This document shows, piece after piece, positions 1-11,931 of a DNA stretch of 64,000 nucleotides. Position numbers and translations under genes: made by a program. The notes under the pieces are model-generated. The model did no database searches, had not been told where the DNA came from, and saw nothing but the letters and a program-made list of their open reading frames with translations. The stretch's first letter is position 1; each line of letters begins with the position of its first letter. This DNA is from Aralia elata (taxonomy: Eukaryota; Streptophyta; Magnoliopsida; Apiales; Araliaceae), in assembly GCA_034770075.1 (NCBI GenBank), contig CM068380.1, forward strand, positions 40,313,533 through 40,377,532, given 5' to 3'.

Positions 1-25
1 TAAACGCGGCTTAAGCCCTCTAAAT

Positions 26-44
26 GTCCCCAGCAGAGTCGCCA
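26..44 (-). promoter_or_regulatory. Primer binding site of element A
   Basis: On the minus strand TGGCGACTCTGCTGGGGAC follows the LTR end after two bases (GC). This is where a tRNA primes minus-strand DNA synthesis. I recall this PBS class as matching tRNA-Arg in Ogre-like elements, but could not check the tRNA here. Confidence 0.75.
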
Positions 45-46
45 GC

Positions 47-2145
47 TGTCGACGCCGGTTTTATCCGCTTGTCCTTTTTTGTCTTTTCCAATTTAGCCTT
101 TTGGTTTAGATGATTTTTGGAAAAGGTCGGCATTGAGATCGACGGGGTTTTGAAAGATCGTTTTTTATGATGAGCCGATTAACCAGAGTCGCCAGTTGGT
201 ATATTTGAAATGGATGTACCAACTCATCCGAGTTTTTTTTTTTTTTTTTATAAATCGCTGGCTCATATGTGACTCCGAATTAATTGGTCTGCGAATCGAG
301 ATTCATAGAGTTCGGGGGCTTGCTTTAAGTGAGGGGAAGGTGTTAGGCACCCCTCGACTCCCGTGAAACACGGTTACCGCAATCTTGATACTTTCCTGTC
401 CTTTATCTCATAAAATGTGTATGTGTGCGTGTGTGTGTGTGTCTATGTGCCTGAATGAATGTTATGGTGAGTTCTGTATGGAAGAAATTCTTTCGGGTAT
501 TTTATGAAAGAGGCGTGCTTTATTTTGAAGAGTGCTTTAGGATGTCTTTTCCTTTAATACGAGAAAGCTTTATTTTTTTATGAGAAAGATTTGATTTTAA
601 TCGTCAAAAGCCATGGAATTTTCATTAGGGGTTGTTTTGGCAAAACAAGAGTTTTAAACCTTCATCAAAATAGGAATCAAGATCTATACGTTGCTTTCGT
701 AACTCAAATGATGGGCAACTTCTAGGATCTCTTTCACCCTATGCACAACGGTTTAATAAAACGTTTTGTTCTTTTGTAAAACCCGTTTTTCGTGACATTT
801 GAAAATAACCTCTTTTAGCTTTTCCCGTAGGATAGGAATCGACCTTCGTTAGCGTTTCCCAAATTTTTAGCCTCGTGATGCTAATATCCTACTTTGATTG
901 ATTTTTAGAAAAAAATCCTTATCGTTTAATCTTTTTGAAATCCTTTTGGCGCCTCAAAATTCTAATCAAGTATAAACATGCGTCGGGGCTATCCATGGGC
1001 ATGTAAGCCATCAAAATATCCCCGAACGCCAACAATCACATATTCCACTAATACGGGGCCTTAAACCCGATTCTCGCCTTAGCGTCGTTTTAAGGCCCGA
1101 CAGTTACATATTACAAAAAAAGCATCTTGAATCTATTACATACACCAAAACGTCCATCATCGGATTTGAACCACGGGGTCGCTTTCCTAGGCTCACAACC
1201 ACGATTACTACATACTCACAAAATGAATACTACAATAACAACAACGTAGATTGCCTAACACATCCTAAAAATACAATCAATCAAACTACGCCTAATATAT
1301 ACCCATAAATAAGCTAGAAATTTCGTCGATTAGATATCATCGGATTATTGGGAAGAATCTTGTTCCAATGGAACCCTCACCAATAATCCCTAATCCATGA
1401 TTTTCAACAATATTCTTGAAAATTACAATTAAATTTAGCCAAATGACATGATAGAAGTTGCAAAAATAATGAGATTTTCACCTTGCAAATGATACCAAAA
1501 TTGTGTAGAAACTGGTGTATTTGATTGAAATATGAGATGTATTGATATAATCTAACAACAAAGAAACTTCCTCTCTTTTTTCTCTCAATTGTTGCAAGAA
1601 TTTGTGCTATTTCTCTCTATTTCCGAGCTAAAACTGCTGCTGATTTTCTTCTTCTTCCGCCAAACTGCTCAACCTCCTGTATACTGTCCGAAGCTGAGTT
1701 TAAATAGGCTGGCCAAAGCCAGCCGCAGATCTATCTGCGGCTGGCCGCAGATGGATCTGCGGCTGGCCAGCTGGCTTGCCACTCAGCCCGGTTTTCGGGA
1801 TCTGACTTTCCAGAAAGGCGCACTCATTTGGCCGCAGATCTATCCGCGGCTGGCGGGCTTGACTTTCTCGATTTTCGTGCCACGCCTCGATTTTCGTGCC
1901 GCAATGTCGGTTTTCGCTGACAGGCTCGTATTCCGCAGTCCGGGAATTTCCGGGAAGCGCGCCACACCTTCCGAGAATGCCAAATTCGGATAGCCCTGCT
2001 GTCATGTCGATTTCGGCGGCAAATTATCATGGTGGCGTCGAGTGTTCGTATTTTTTCCATCTTTTGCTCTCGCAGGCCGATCCATTTGACGAATTTGCCC
2101 TCCTGTCAAGGTTAGTATACGAAGTGCAAAATTTGGGTGTCTACA
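47..2145 (-). repeat. 5' LTR of Tat/Ogre-type element A
   Basis: 2099-bp LTR bounded by TGTAGACA (complement of 2138-2145) and TGTCGACA (complement of 47-54). It aligns along its length with the solo LTR at 50893-52861 (1969 bp). It contains a GT-rich microsatellite near 418-445, a poly-T run at 231-249 and a cluster of GC-rich inverted repeats at about 1719-1855 built on GCCGCAGAT...ATCTGCGGC. A copy of CTGGCGACTCTG, the first part of the PBS, sits inside the LTR at 184-195. Confidence 0.85.
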
Positions 2146-2445
2146 ATTAGCATAATTCGATAGGAAGTATGTTGAGCGAAGTGAAACAATAAGTGAAGTT
2201 GTAGTCTTAAGTCTTTAAAAATCTGTTTTCAAACTTGTGGTAGTAATTTAAATTAGAATTAATTAGTTAAATTCAGAAATTCAGAAATCTTTGATCATTT
2301 ATTTAATAAAATTAAATTAATATAGGATTGAAAATTTTCATTATAAACTCAATTTGTTTCTCCGTGGGACGATACTCTACTTTCACTTTATTACTTGTGG
2401 ACTGCGTGTACTTGCGTATTTTGCTAGTATAGATTTAGGCAAACA
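2146..2445 (+). repeat. Truncated Athila-type LTR 3' end
   Basis: The stretch 2340-2445 ends TTTGCTAGTATAGATTTAGG then CAAACA. It matches, in opposite orientation, the end of the Athila-type LTR split between 3150-3196 and 40999-41100: both share the TATTACTTGTGGAC block, a cleavage-like cgtggga/cgtggaa block and CTAGTATAGATTT. Element A's LTR abuts it at 2145, so A probably inserted into this older LTR. Nothing else is recognisable at 2146-2330, which is AT-rich. Confidence 0.55.
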
Positions 2446-2609
2446 GTTTCATTGCCCTCGGCTTGTAATCCACGCTCCTGAATGAGTTTCTTACCCACCA
2501 TGACTGAATGAACTCTATCTGAAGCCTCCTCACTCACAAATCGCCTCGTATCATATTGTTTTGGTACTTAAGTTAGAGAGCCTTCACCTCTATATCTTTT
2601 GGGAGCCAT
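2446..2609 (-). pseudogene. Fragment of retroelement ORF in the env position (N-terminus)
   Basis: Reading the minus strand from ATG at 2609 gives a short basic N-terminus (MAPKRYRGEG), one in-frame stop, then an open stretch containing RRFVSEEASDRVHS and LIQERGLQAEG. The frame is cut at 2445 by the LTR fragment. I recall similar openings (basic start, a RFVSEEA-like block, then ERG) from proteins encoded downstream of integrase in Athila-like plant elements; that assignment is from memory. It may belong to an older minus-strand Athila copy into which the 2146-2445 LTR inserted. Confidence 0.4.
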
Positions 2610-3149
2610 GGATAAATAAGGATGTGTGAAGCTTTAAGGAACAATGTAGATCAAACTCTCCGAGCAAAATAACTCAAAATCACTGAAAATTCTCGTTCAG
2701 GCAATTTGTCGAACACTTAGTGTGCACCCTTAATTTACCTCTCAATCAACACCCTTGGCTTCTCAAGAATTCCCTCAAATTGCCACAATACAATCCAATG
2801 CACCAATGTACCAATTATAAACCTCAGCAATACCAAATAAATCAAATTAAATTGCCCACTTACTTGGTATAGCCTTTACTAAAGAATGGTCATGAAAAAT
2901 TCCTTTAAGTGTGTGACTTGAGAAAATTTCCTTGAATGCTTGAATTCTAGTGTTGATTGTTAATAATGTAAGTGAATGCCCCCCGATGCTTAATAGAATT
3001 GGGAATTGAGTTTGATTAGGAATGCTCTTGGTCAAGATTTGAAGGTGAGAATGCTTATGATTGTTGGGAAGTTGAGTTGCACTTGGATTTGAACACCACT
3101 GATCAGCTTGCCTTGCCCGGTTTAAAAACCTCTTGATGGTTAAGCGTTG
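2610..3149. other. Old non-coding spacer, probably retroelement-derived
   Basis: No convincing gene, repeat or RNA here. A 62-residue open frame at 2847-3035 (minus) has no motif. The stretch lies between the ORF fragment at 2446-2609 and the Athila-type LTR end at 3150, so it is plausibly the internal or untranslated part of the same decayed element. Confidence 0.4.
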
Positions 3150-3196
3150 TGTTGAGCTAAAATCTATACTAGCAATTTACGTGCAAATATATACGG
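3150..3196 (-). repeat. Athila-type 3' LTR, piece 3 (terminal 47 bp)
   Basis: The last 47 bp of B's LTR, from the TSD of element C (TACGG, 3192-3196) to the LTR end at 3150. It continues at 40999 across element C: the joined region matches the LTR fragment at 2340-2445. Confidence 0.65.
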
Positions 3197-5464
3197 TGTG
3201 GCACCCCCAAATCTAAGTACTTGAAACCCGTATTTGGTGCATCACGATACCATTTCTTTGAGTTGTTTAATATATTACAAACTTAATATTTATAACAGAG
3301 TTGTCTATTCCCCAGGTATGGCAACCTTTAATTACATTCTTTACATGTTACATAATATATATATATATATATATGATCACAATACAAAAGACTAATTATT
3401 ACAGATAACACCATACAACTTATTCCTTCAGCTTTCCCTTTTTCTCTTGTCCTTGGCAGAGCCTTCTGGTCGATCATAGTTAGCTGAAAACATTTGAGTC
3501 AAAGCAAGAATAAGTATTCAATTGCTCATCAAGTAATAATAATTATAATAATGCGCTGAAGAAGTAAATGTTTCCTTTGAGGATTACTTCTACCACGAAT
3601 TAATAGTGGTGAAGTCATTTGAAACTATTCTTAACAACATTTTAAGACTTCTTTGAAATGACTGAACAATAAGTCATTTCAAGTAACAAGATTTTTCTTG
3701 AATTTCATGTTGAGTAATACATCAAGAATGAAAGAGTTAAAATTCTTTCGAAGATTCAATAATATTCAATTGATTATGAAGGATTACAATTATGCGATAA
3801 TATTCAATACATAGGGTTATTCCCAGATTTCATGCTGAGTGATCACAAATGGATCAAGAACTGCTAGAGGAATCATCAGTTATTATTATTACTGACTACC
3901 TCAAGAGTAAAAGTTAGCTATAAAAACTAATCTTTACTCTTCTGCAAGTACGTAAGGGGATCAGCCTCATTGTACCCGAGATTATGCATAATTCTCAAAC
4001 ATAGCGCGCGGTAGGGCTACCGACAATAAAGTTTCCCCTGATTTATTTTTCAAGGTTGTTCATCTCAGTCTTACATCATGAGTCCGTACCATATCAATAT
4101 AGTTTGGATTGCTTTCAAAGAAATACTTTGAGTTCAACATATTATAACAATTTTGATCTAGCCGAATCAAATGACATATATCTTTAATAACGAATTAGTT
4201 CTAATAGTAGAGCGTTTTATGCGATATCAATTAATATTAGTCTAGCCGGTGAAATAGCTTAGACAATCTTTAAACTAAGTATACATACCGAAATTTAATA
4301 GTATATATCAAAACTTATCAACGAATTTCGAATTCAAGGGTAATTGATAATGTACAATAGTTCATACAAGTGGGGACACTTGTATAACCAAACTTAGAAT
4401 ACAAATTTTCAATATGAGTCATAGCAATTCAGTAATGAGATACTTTTAACAATGAACAAATCGAAGGAATTCGAATTTATAATAATTATAACAATTTATA
4501 CAAGTGAGGACACTTGCACAAAGAACAGAACAATTTTAATTATAAATGCATCACATGAGACAATATCGAGATATTTAAAATCAATAGATAGCTTGAATAA
4601 AGTTTAAGAATACTTGCATAACATATGGATCCATTGCATAAAGTAAATGCAAGGGTTAAGATAATTGCTCAACAAGAAAGAGTTCAGATACTTGCACAGT
4701 AAAGAAGGAGTTCAGATATTTGCATAACATACGGAGCCAATTCACAATGTAAATGAAAAGGATAAAATAGTTGCTCAATAATGGATTGAGTTAAAAACTT
4801 GCATAAACTGAATCCATTTCATAAAGTAAATGAAAAGGATAGGATACTTGCATAAACGAATAACAAAGATCATTATGGATATGAATAATTAACAATAATT
4901 ATTCACGAGCATGCTTTGAAATTGATAACTCATGTTGATTTGGGAATTAGCATAACATATACCTGTTTGCACAAAATAAAAGTAGTGCGTAAGGTTTAGA
5001 TACTTGCCTTGGTCGTTGACTACCGCTACGCAATTTAATTTAACTTCTTTCGAAAGACCTATCAGTTATAAGATTGATCTTTCAGTCAGCCAATCATATT
5101 ATACCTTATAATATCGCTTCTTTATAAGTAAATTATCTAACATTCAACCACATAATCAAATATTAGATAACACATTAACACCATACGTATTCAATTCTAA
5201 AATTAGCACACATCGAGTCTTTAACAATGTTCAATATAGTATGTTGAGTGATTTCCCACAAACAACTAACAAACTAGTTTCCGTCTCGTCTACATTGTTT
5301 TCACAGTGAGTTAGACCGGTTGCCAGTTCGTATATACCTCCGCTCCCTGAAGGAATTGTTTAGCCCAAATACTATACATCGACTATTAAAGAGTACGACT
5401 GTACCACTACTTTATGAATTAACACTAAGTCTTTCATTATATAAGTCTTTCTTTATGATTCTGT

Positions 5465-5795
5465 AGGTTAATTACACAATCCAGCAAACTAGATTCCAAA
5501 TCCAGTAAACTGGATTCCAACCTAGATTACAATCCAGTAACCTAGATTCAAATTATTCAATTCAACCAACTATTTTTTGCAATCCAGCAACCTGGATTCA
5601 AATTATCTTATAATCCAGCAACCTAGATTCACTAACTTTCAATACAATAAACTAGATTCACTATTTCAGCAAACTATTTTACAATCCAGTAACCTGGATT
5701 CGAACTAACTTATAATACTGCAAACTAGCTAGATTCACATTATTCAATTCAGCAAGATGGATCACACTATTCAGCAAGCTGAATTAAAACATTTT
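5465..5795. repeat. Palindromic 18-20 bp minisatellite in LTR of C
   Basis: More than ten degenerate copies of AATCCAGCAAACTAGATTC-like units, spaced irregularly. The idealised unit is nearly its own reverse complement (AATCCAGC and GCTGGATT arms). The same unit appears in C's internal region at 26158-26310. In the right LTR most of the array is missing because of the deletion at about 29190. Confidence 0.7.
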
Positions 5796-6989
5796 TCTAT
5801 TTTATTAAATAATTCATTTAATCGTTCTAAAATGCTATAAACATTATACCACCTTACAAATGACCAAAACCCATATCAAAAATTTGTATGAACCATATTT
5901 AAGGTTCTCAAGTCATAAAATCCCATTTTTCAAATTTTCAACATCACATAATTAATTAAATTCATTTATACATAACTTCATCATTTACACGAAAAATAGC
6001 AAAACAACTTCAAAATCATTTATTTTCTGAAAATAGACTATATATAGTCCCCTTATGAAAATATATTGTTCCTGAACATTTTAAAATCCATTTACTATAT
6101 TTAAATAGTCCAAAATAGCCAAATATTGCTACATTTTTCATAAATCGAAATTGCATCCAAAAATTCTTAAATTTATAGGTTATATTTTTGCTATATATAT
6201 ATATACTCCCAATAATTATTTTATAATTTTTGGAGTTAACCACAAAGAGTTATTTAAGAATACTTTTGACAGTGGTCCCTCACGATAAAATCCATAACTT
6301 TCATTCTACATGGTCAAAAATATTCAAATGTTTATAGGACTCACATAACTTCACATATTATCACTCCAAAGTTTCTTAGAAGTTTTAGAGAACAAAATAT
6401 GGACGAAACTGCCCCTGGATCCCAACAGTCAGCAGACTTTATTCCAGTTTTGAGAAAAATATGGACTGTTTGTACCAAAACAGTTCCTACGACTTTTTTA
6501 CTAATTATTTTTGAGTTCTACCACTTGAGTTTAATAGTAACTTATATATTTAGCACTACTCTTTGACGGATCACAAAAAGAGTTTACGGATCTCAAGTTA
6601 TAAGCTTACAAAGTGATGAAAAGCTAGGGTTTTCTATCTTTGTTTTAAAACAACCTAGTTTTTCTTTTCTTTTCTTAACCAACCAAACATATCAACACAC
6701 AAGTTGAGTACAACTAAGTATAAAACATCATCTAGCATATAGTTTAAGGGTTTTAGACCTTAAGATCACAACTTTATACCATCAAAAATCAAATCAAACA
6801 AAAAGAAATAAACTAGGGTTTTTGTTATACTTTTTTGTGTGCTATCCTTCTCCTTCCTTATTTCTTCTTAGGCTTGCTATGGAACTTGAAACTTTGTACA
6901 AAATGACCTCCCTTGCCGTGAGCCCCTCTCGTTTTCTCTCTCAAAAATATTAGTTGGAAAGAAGAATGAATGAAAGAGAAAGAGTATAT

Positions 6990-7016
6990 TTAAATTTTTT
7001 CTCTCTCTCTCTCCAA
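6990..7016. repeat. CT-rich microsatellite
   Basis: Short (CT)n run, mirrored in the right LTR near 39858-39876. It lies in a CT/GA-rich part of C's LTR. Confidence 0.6.
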
Positions 7017-8365
7017 GTTGGAAGAATGAAGATGAACAAGTAACTTTGTTTTATTAAAACTAATTCTTGTAATATCTATAGATATAGAAAGTATATCTAT
7101 CCATTTTGCCATAATTAACTTGTAACGAATTCGATTTTTGTGATTAAATAAAAATATTTATTGAGTTATATAAATATTTTTGCTAATTTATTTATTGAGT
7201 AAAATAAATAATTTATAAAGTTATGGCGAAAGAATTTATGTTAAATGTTATTTAAATGTGATTTGATGTGATTATTCTAATTTAATTTAATAATTAAATT
7301 AGATGATTAAATGATTTATTTGAATAAGATAATTTATTTGGTGTTATTGTTATTGGTTAAATAGAATTATTGATTAAATTAGTAAGGTTTAATTGAATTT
7401 ATTTAATAATAAGTTTAATTAAATTAAAAGTGTGACAATTAAAACTATATAGTATAATGAGTTATTAAAATAAATGAGAAAGGATTTTATTTTGGATAAA
7501 CCAAACAAGGCCTTGTGACCCTTAGTTGGTAAAAATGGATTATTTGGTATTTGGGTTTGCCAAATAAGGCCTAACCCTTTGTTTTTCTTTAACTGACAAA
7601 TTGATAGCTAAGTTACGTTAAAGGTTAGTCATCAATTTATTTTCAAAAAAAAAGAAACACAGAGTTCAACAAAGAGAGAAGAGAAGAAGAGGAAAATTGA
7701 GAGTTTTGTTAATTGAGAGAATCAAGAAGAAGGGGGTAAACTAAGGAATCATACATAGCTTGAAGGTATAATCTCTTTTACATTTTGTTAGTAGTTTTCT
7801 TTTCACTGTATATGATTTTATTTCCATGAAGGAGTATTCATTTGCTAAATACATGAATTACTTGGTGTAATTGATAGTAAACATGTATTAGATGTTTATA
7901 TGATGGTTATAAATTAATTTGAATGAGTTAATCCATGAAAGCATATTTTAGAGTGAAGTTTTTGGTTTTACAGAGTCTTACTTTTATGTATGGCTTATGT
8001 GTATGAAATTGATGATTCAATTTGGTTATTAACCGGTGAATTGACATTTGATTATGATTATATGATGAAAAACGAAATGAATGCAAGTATAATGGATTAA
8101 AATGGTTGAAAGATGAACTTACAGTGTTTGATTTCATTAAAATGGCCAAAATATGAATATTTTGTATAAACAGTGAATTTTTGGGTTTTAATTGGTTGAT
8201 TATGTGTTTATAATGGTTAAATTGGTTAGAAACATGTTGGGTAATTGTTTTCTAGCATTTTTGATATCTGGGTAAGTTTAAATTATGTATTGGATGGTAG
8301 AATTCGGAAAATTTTGGCCTAAGTTTTCACTGGTTCGCGAATTGTAGAAGGTGTCAGTCGAATCT

Positions 8366-8491
8366 ACCGCCCCAGTGGTAAAAATGAGCTGGAAATATCG
8401 CCCCGGCGGTCTCGTCGCCCCGGCGGCATAATTACACTAGATTCCTTGTCCCGGCGACGGTTTTGTATAGAAATCCACCGCCCCGGAGGTG
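8366..8491. repeat. Cluster of CCGCCCCGGCGG-type near-palindromes in LTR of D
   Basis: Five GC-rich boxes (forms of CCGCCCCGGCGG) within about 125 bp of otherwise AT-rich sequence. The homologous block in the other LTR is at 22500-22645 and has an extra box. Confidence 0.8.
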
Positions 8492-8782
8492 GAACAGTAA
8501 CTGAAAAAAAAAATTTATTTGTTTTGTGATATTCCTATGTTGCTATGTGCATGTTTAAAACTTATATTAAGGTATTAATTGACTAATGAGATACCACGAT
8601 GGTTGTTAGAAAATATTTAATGAATATCAAATGACATTTGATATGTTAAATGAAATAGGATAAGAACAAATCCTAAAATGCATATAACCCTGTAACTAAT
8701 TTTTGTTACCATTTTATAATCGAAATGTATAGGTCGGTTAAGGAACGTGAATTATTTAAATCTATAATCTACGCACGAGGAA

Positions 8783-8900
8783 AGTTTTCTTTCCTTAAAC
8801 TTGTTATTTTATTTAAAGCAAGTTTTCTTTCCTTAAACTTGTTATTTCATTTAAAGCAAGTTTTCTTTCCTTAAACTTGTTATTTCATTTAAAGCAAGTT
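8783..8900 (+). repeat. 38-bp tandem repeat, three copies
   Basis: Units starting AGTTTTCTTTCCTTAAACTT at 8783, 8821 and 8859, followed by a partial unit. The homologous site in the 3' LTR has only two copies, at about 22934-23009. Confidence 0.85.
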
Positions 8901-9077
8901 TATTTTCATTGAGAAAGCTTATTAACCTTAGCTTATTATTATTCAAGTAAGGTTGTTATCATGTCAAGTGTTTATATTTACTCCAGTCATTTATTGTTCG
9001 ATTATTGATCGTTATTCAAACTTTGAATAGAATTTCTATTATACAAACTTTATTGATGAATCAAATGCGTTAGTCAC

Positions 9078-9293
9078 TAGCAAACGCTAATTGATTCAGC
9101 TAGTCCTTAGTTGATGAGTGTTCTAAAGCCTTAGAATATTTTTAAATTGTTCCGAACCAAGTTCCTTTTGGTACAGATTCTGATGCTAAACTGAGATGAA
9201 CAACCCTAATATAGGAGATTAATTACGCAACAACGTTGAAATGTTTGTGCACAATACATTGTACAAAGGGTTGATCCCCCTGAGTACGAGATG
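9078..9293 (+). other. Conserved LTR core of the C/D/E/H group (copy in D)
   Basis: Coding-strand order: a GCTAATTG...CAGCTAG block, AACCAAGTTCCTTTTGGTAC hairpin, CTGAGATGAACAACCCTAAT with a following GGG arm, then GTTGATCCCCCTGAGTACGAG. The same order is found on the minus strand at 3955-4264, 9850-10047, 28140-28456 and 53645-53897, and on the plus strand at 23185-23405, although the surrounding sequence is diverged. I infer a conserved RNA or DNA signal; its function is unknown. Confidence 0.6.
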
Positions 9294-9296
9294 GAT

Positions 9297-11897
9297 TGTG
9301 ACACCCCCAAATTCAGGTACCAATACCTCGAATTTGGTGCTCACGATAAAATACATCCATACACCTCTAAACAACATAAATTAACTAATGCGAAATAAAT
9401 AAACATATGTTGTTCATTATAAAAGGTTTACTGCGGTCCCAAGGTCTATAACCTTGAACAAATACATCGTAGAATACATTAATAATACAAAACTATTCCA
9501 CGATTACATAACGGGATAGCACATATAACTATTCCTTAAGCTTTCCTTTGCCTTTGTCCACTTTGGAACTCCCCGGCTTAACTGCAATAGGTTCATAATA
9601 TAGCAAGGGTGAGCAACTACTTTGCTCAGCAAGTTTAAAAGCAAGAATGAAGATATATCATGAATGAATAAGAATAATAGATGCATAGATCAACAATTAT
9701 GAACATTGATGAAATAGCTGAAATGACATAATCAAAGTTCAAATGAAACAATGAATAATGATTATTTACTGCTGAGTGGTCCAACCGACCATGAACTTTT
9801 GGCCAAAGAGTCAATCATTCGACTAACTCTTTTAAAACCTGGCCCCGTCAGTTGTATCGAGGGGATCAACCTCTTGTACACCATGTATATGCATAACATT
9901 TAACTCTGACTGCATCGAATAACCGACACATTATAATCCCCTAATAAGGGTTGCTCTCTCAGTCCAAGAATCCGTACCAACTACTGGTTTGGATAGCTTT
10001 TGAAATAATAACCTGTATGTGTCTAGCCGAAAATAAATGGCGTAGACTATCTCCTTAAACAGTTCATGAACGAAAAACTTAAACGTTTCACAGTCCAACA
10101 ACAGATAATGAATTCAAATGTATAAGTTGCGAATATCAATAATTTATCCTTGATGTGGGGTAATTGAAAATAATTAATCCACTAATATAATTTGAAATTA
10201 ATAACTCCAATTGAGTCACAAAACTTGCAATAATATAGAATGATTGCTCAATCAATAAATAACTCGCACAATAAACAAAAGTTGTACGGTTGAGAAATCC
10301 TGCCCAATATTAAATTGAGCTAGAGTAAGGAAACTTGCATTCAATATATACAAAGAATGAAGTTAAGGAACTTGCCCAACACAAGGGTTATACAAGCGTT
10401 AGGAAACTTGCATGAAGCGCTGCTACAATATTACAACACACGCTCCTTAATATCCTACACAATTAGGTACATATTCACATACAATTAGTCACATACGGAA
10501 TACCAAATATTTGTTCACACAACTCTATAATGTCCCATTCAAATAAGAAACAAAATATTAAACAAGGTTATGCCCACTAGTTACGGCGTTACGACGCTTG
10601 CACGTCTATACGCCCAACTTGCCTATTCGAATGCCCGAGCGACTCGCAATTGCGTGCGTCTAACACGCCCATTTGATTTATCTAATACCTATTGGTTAAT
10701 GCTAAGTATCATTATAAATCATAATAATCATGTTATGAAGGTTAGAACATCACTTTACAAGGTCGGGGGCATCACGTGTGCAAATGCGCATACCCGACGC
10801 CCTCCGATTGACCCCAATTACGCATCAGTCCTATAAATGGCTAATTTAGGCCATGATACAGGTCTCAAATCGAAAAACTTAAAGAATGAAAGTTGTAGGG
10901 CTACTCGCTCTCTTTCCGAATCATCTTGAATCATCTCAATCCGAGTTTGTATGCAAAAGTTATGGACATTTTACTAAAGGACGTCGAAGCTGTTTTGCCT
11001 AGTGTCTGTGGCCAGCGCCGGGGCGCTCAAAATTGCCTATGGCCAGCGCCGGGGCGCTATAACCAGTAGCTGAGCTCGTGGCCAGTTCGTTTTGCTTCCC
11101 GGAATGCTCTGTTTTTGGTGTTCTAGGCCTATCTTGCTTCCAACTACCATAACTCCTTCTATACACCTTCAAATTGATCCATTTTGGACTCTATGGACTC
11201 CTAAGAGATAGAGCTACAACATATCAAAAATTTAGAGCTATCCATTAATATTAACATGGCCAAATCTTAGGCCAAAGTATTAACTCATGCTATATTTTCG
11301 TGTTCTGGTGTTCTTGGTGTTCTTTACAAAAATCATCACCAAATCTTTGTTTTAATCCCTTTTTACTCCATTCCAACTGGGTTAAACTCATAACCCATGG
11401 AACTACAATATGACAACAACAAATAAACACAACAAGCAAGGAATCACAGCTACAAGTACTCTAAATTCGTCCAACAGTCCATGTTCATGTCCAAAGTCCA
11501 TTGTTCTTCATGTTCTTCATCCTCTTTAAGCATAGGTACGGATTTATTGCGTTTTTGTTCCACTTTGATGTTATTAATAGCTTACATATCCTCTTAACAA
11601 TATTTACAAACATCCAACACAAACAAAAACAACAAGGATCGCTAGAAAATCAATCCACAAGCTCAAGAGCTCAAAACCCATAAAAACTTGAAAAACTTAA
11701 CAACAAATCGAATGGAATGGATTTGATTCTTGTTTACCTCTATAAATCCTTCCTAAATGATTAAGAAGATAACTAGGCTTGCTTGGCTTGAGTTCTCCTT
11801 GCTTGGATGTTCTCCTTCTTCCACCCGTGCCTTCTTCTTCTTCTTCCTTCCTTTTTCCGGCGAACTCCGGCGACCTCTTTCTCCTCCTTCTTTGCAG

Positions 11898-11931
<34 letters not shown>

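Larger units (their letters stand above)
1..2145 (-). mobile_element. Tat/Ogre-type LTR retrotransposon, 5' end (element A)
   Basis: The 5' end of a Ty3/gypsy element read on the minus strand. The LTR occupies 47-2145 and the start of the internal region (1-46) runs off the left edge. The LTR begins TGTAGACACCC at 2145 and ends GGCGTCGACA at 47. Two bases later comes TGGCGACTCTGCTGGGGAC, a primer-binding-site type I associate with Tat/Ogre elements (family knowledge). A second LTR of the same family, in the opposite orientation, lies at 50893-52861. No coding sequence of the element is inside the window. The short open frames at 1589-2150 lie in a GC-rich palindromic part of the LTR and are not convincing genes. 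The TSD cannot be tested because the other end is outside the window; the five bases next to the LTR (2146-2150) are ATTAG. Confidence 0.85.
3197..7115 (-). repeat. Element C 3' LTR, first part (to insertion of D)
   Basis: Left copy of C's LTR up to the TAACT target (7116-7120) where element D entered. It aligns with 27398-29774 plus 38890-39977. The copy holds a conserved core at 3955-4264 and a palindromic minisatellite at about 5465-5795. Relative to this copy, the right LTR lacks about 0.7 kb corresponding to 5009-5727. Confidence 0.85.

Noticed and set aside
1589..2150. Overlapping open frames of 62-134 residues on both strands in the Tat-type LTR
   Set aside because: They lie in GC-rich palindromic LTR sequence, which lengthens open frames by chance, and have no motifs; the solo copy does not keep them.
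7928..8149. 73-residue minus-strand frame, also present at 22063-22284
   Set aside because: Kept only because the two LTRs of D are near-identical; antisense within the LTR, no motif.
10570..10836. Open frame with relatives at 48150-48425 and 56919-57194
   Set aside because: Open in three LTR copies of E and H, which made me look twice, but it is antisense to the elements, has no domain and lacks a consistent start. Probably shared ancestry of the LTR, not a gene.
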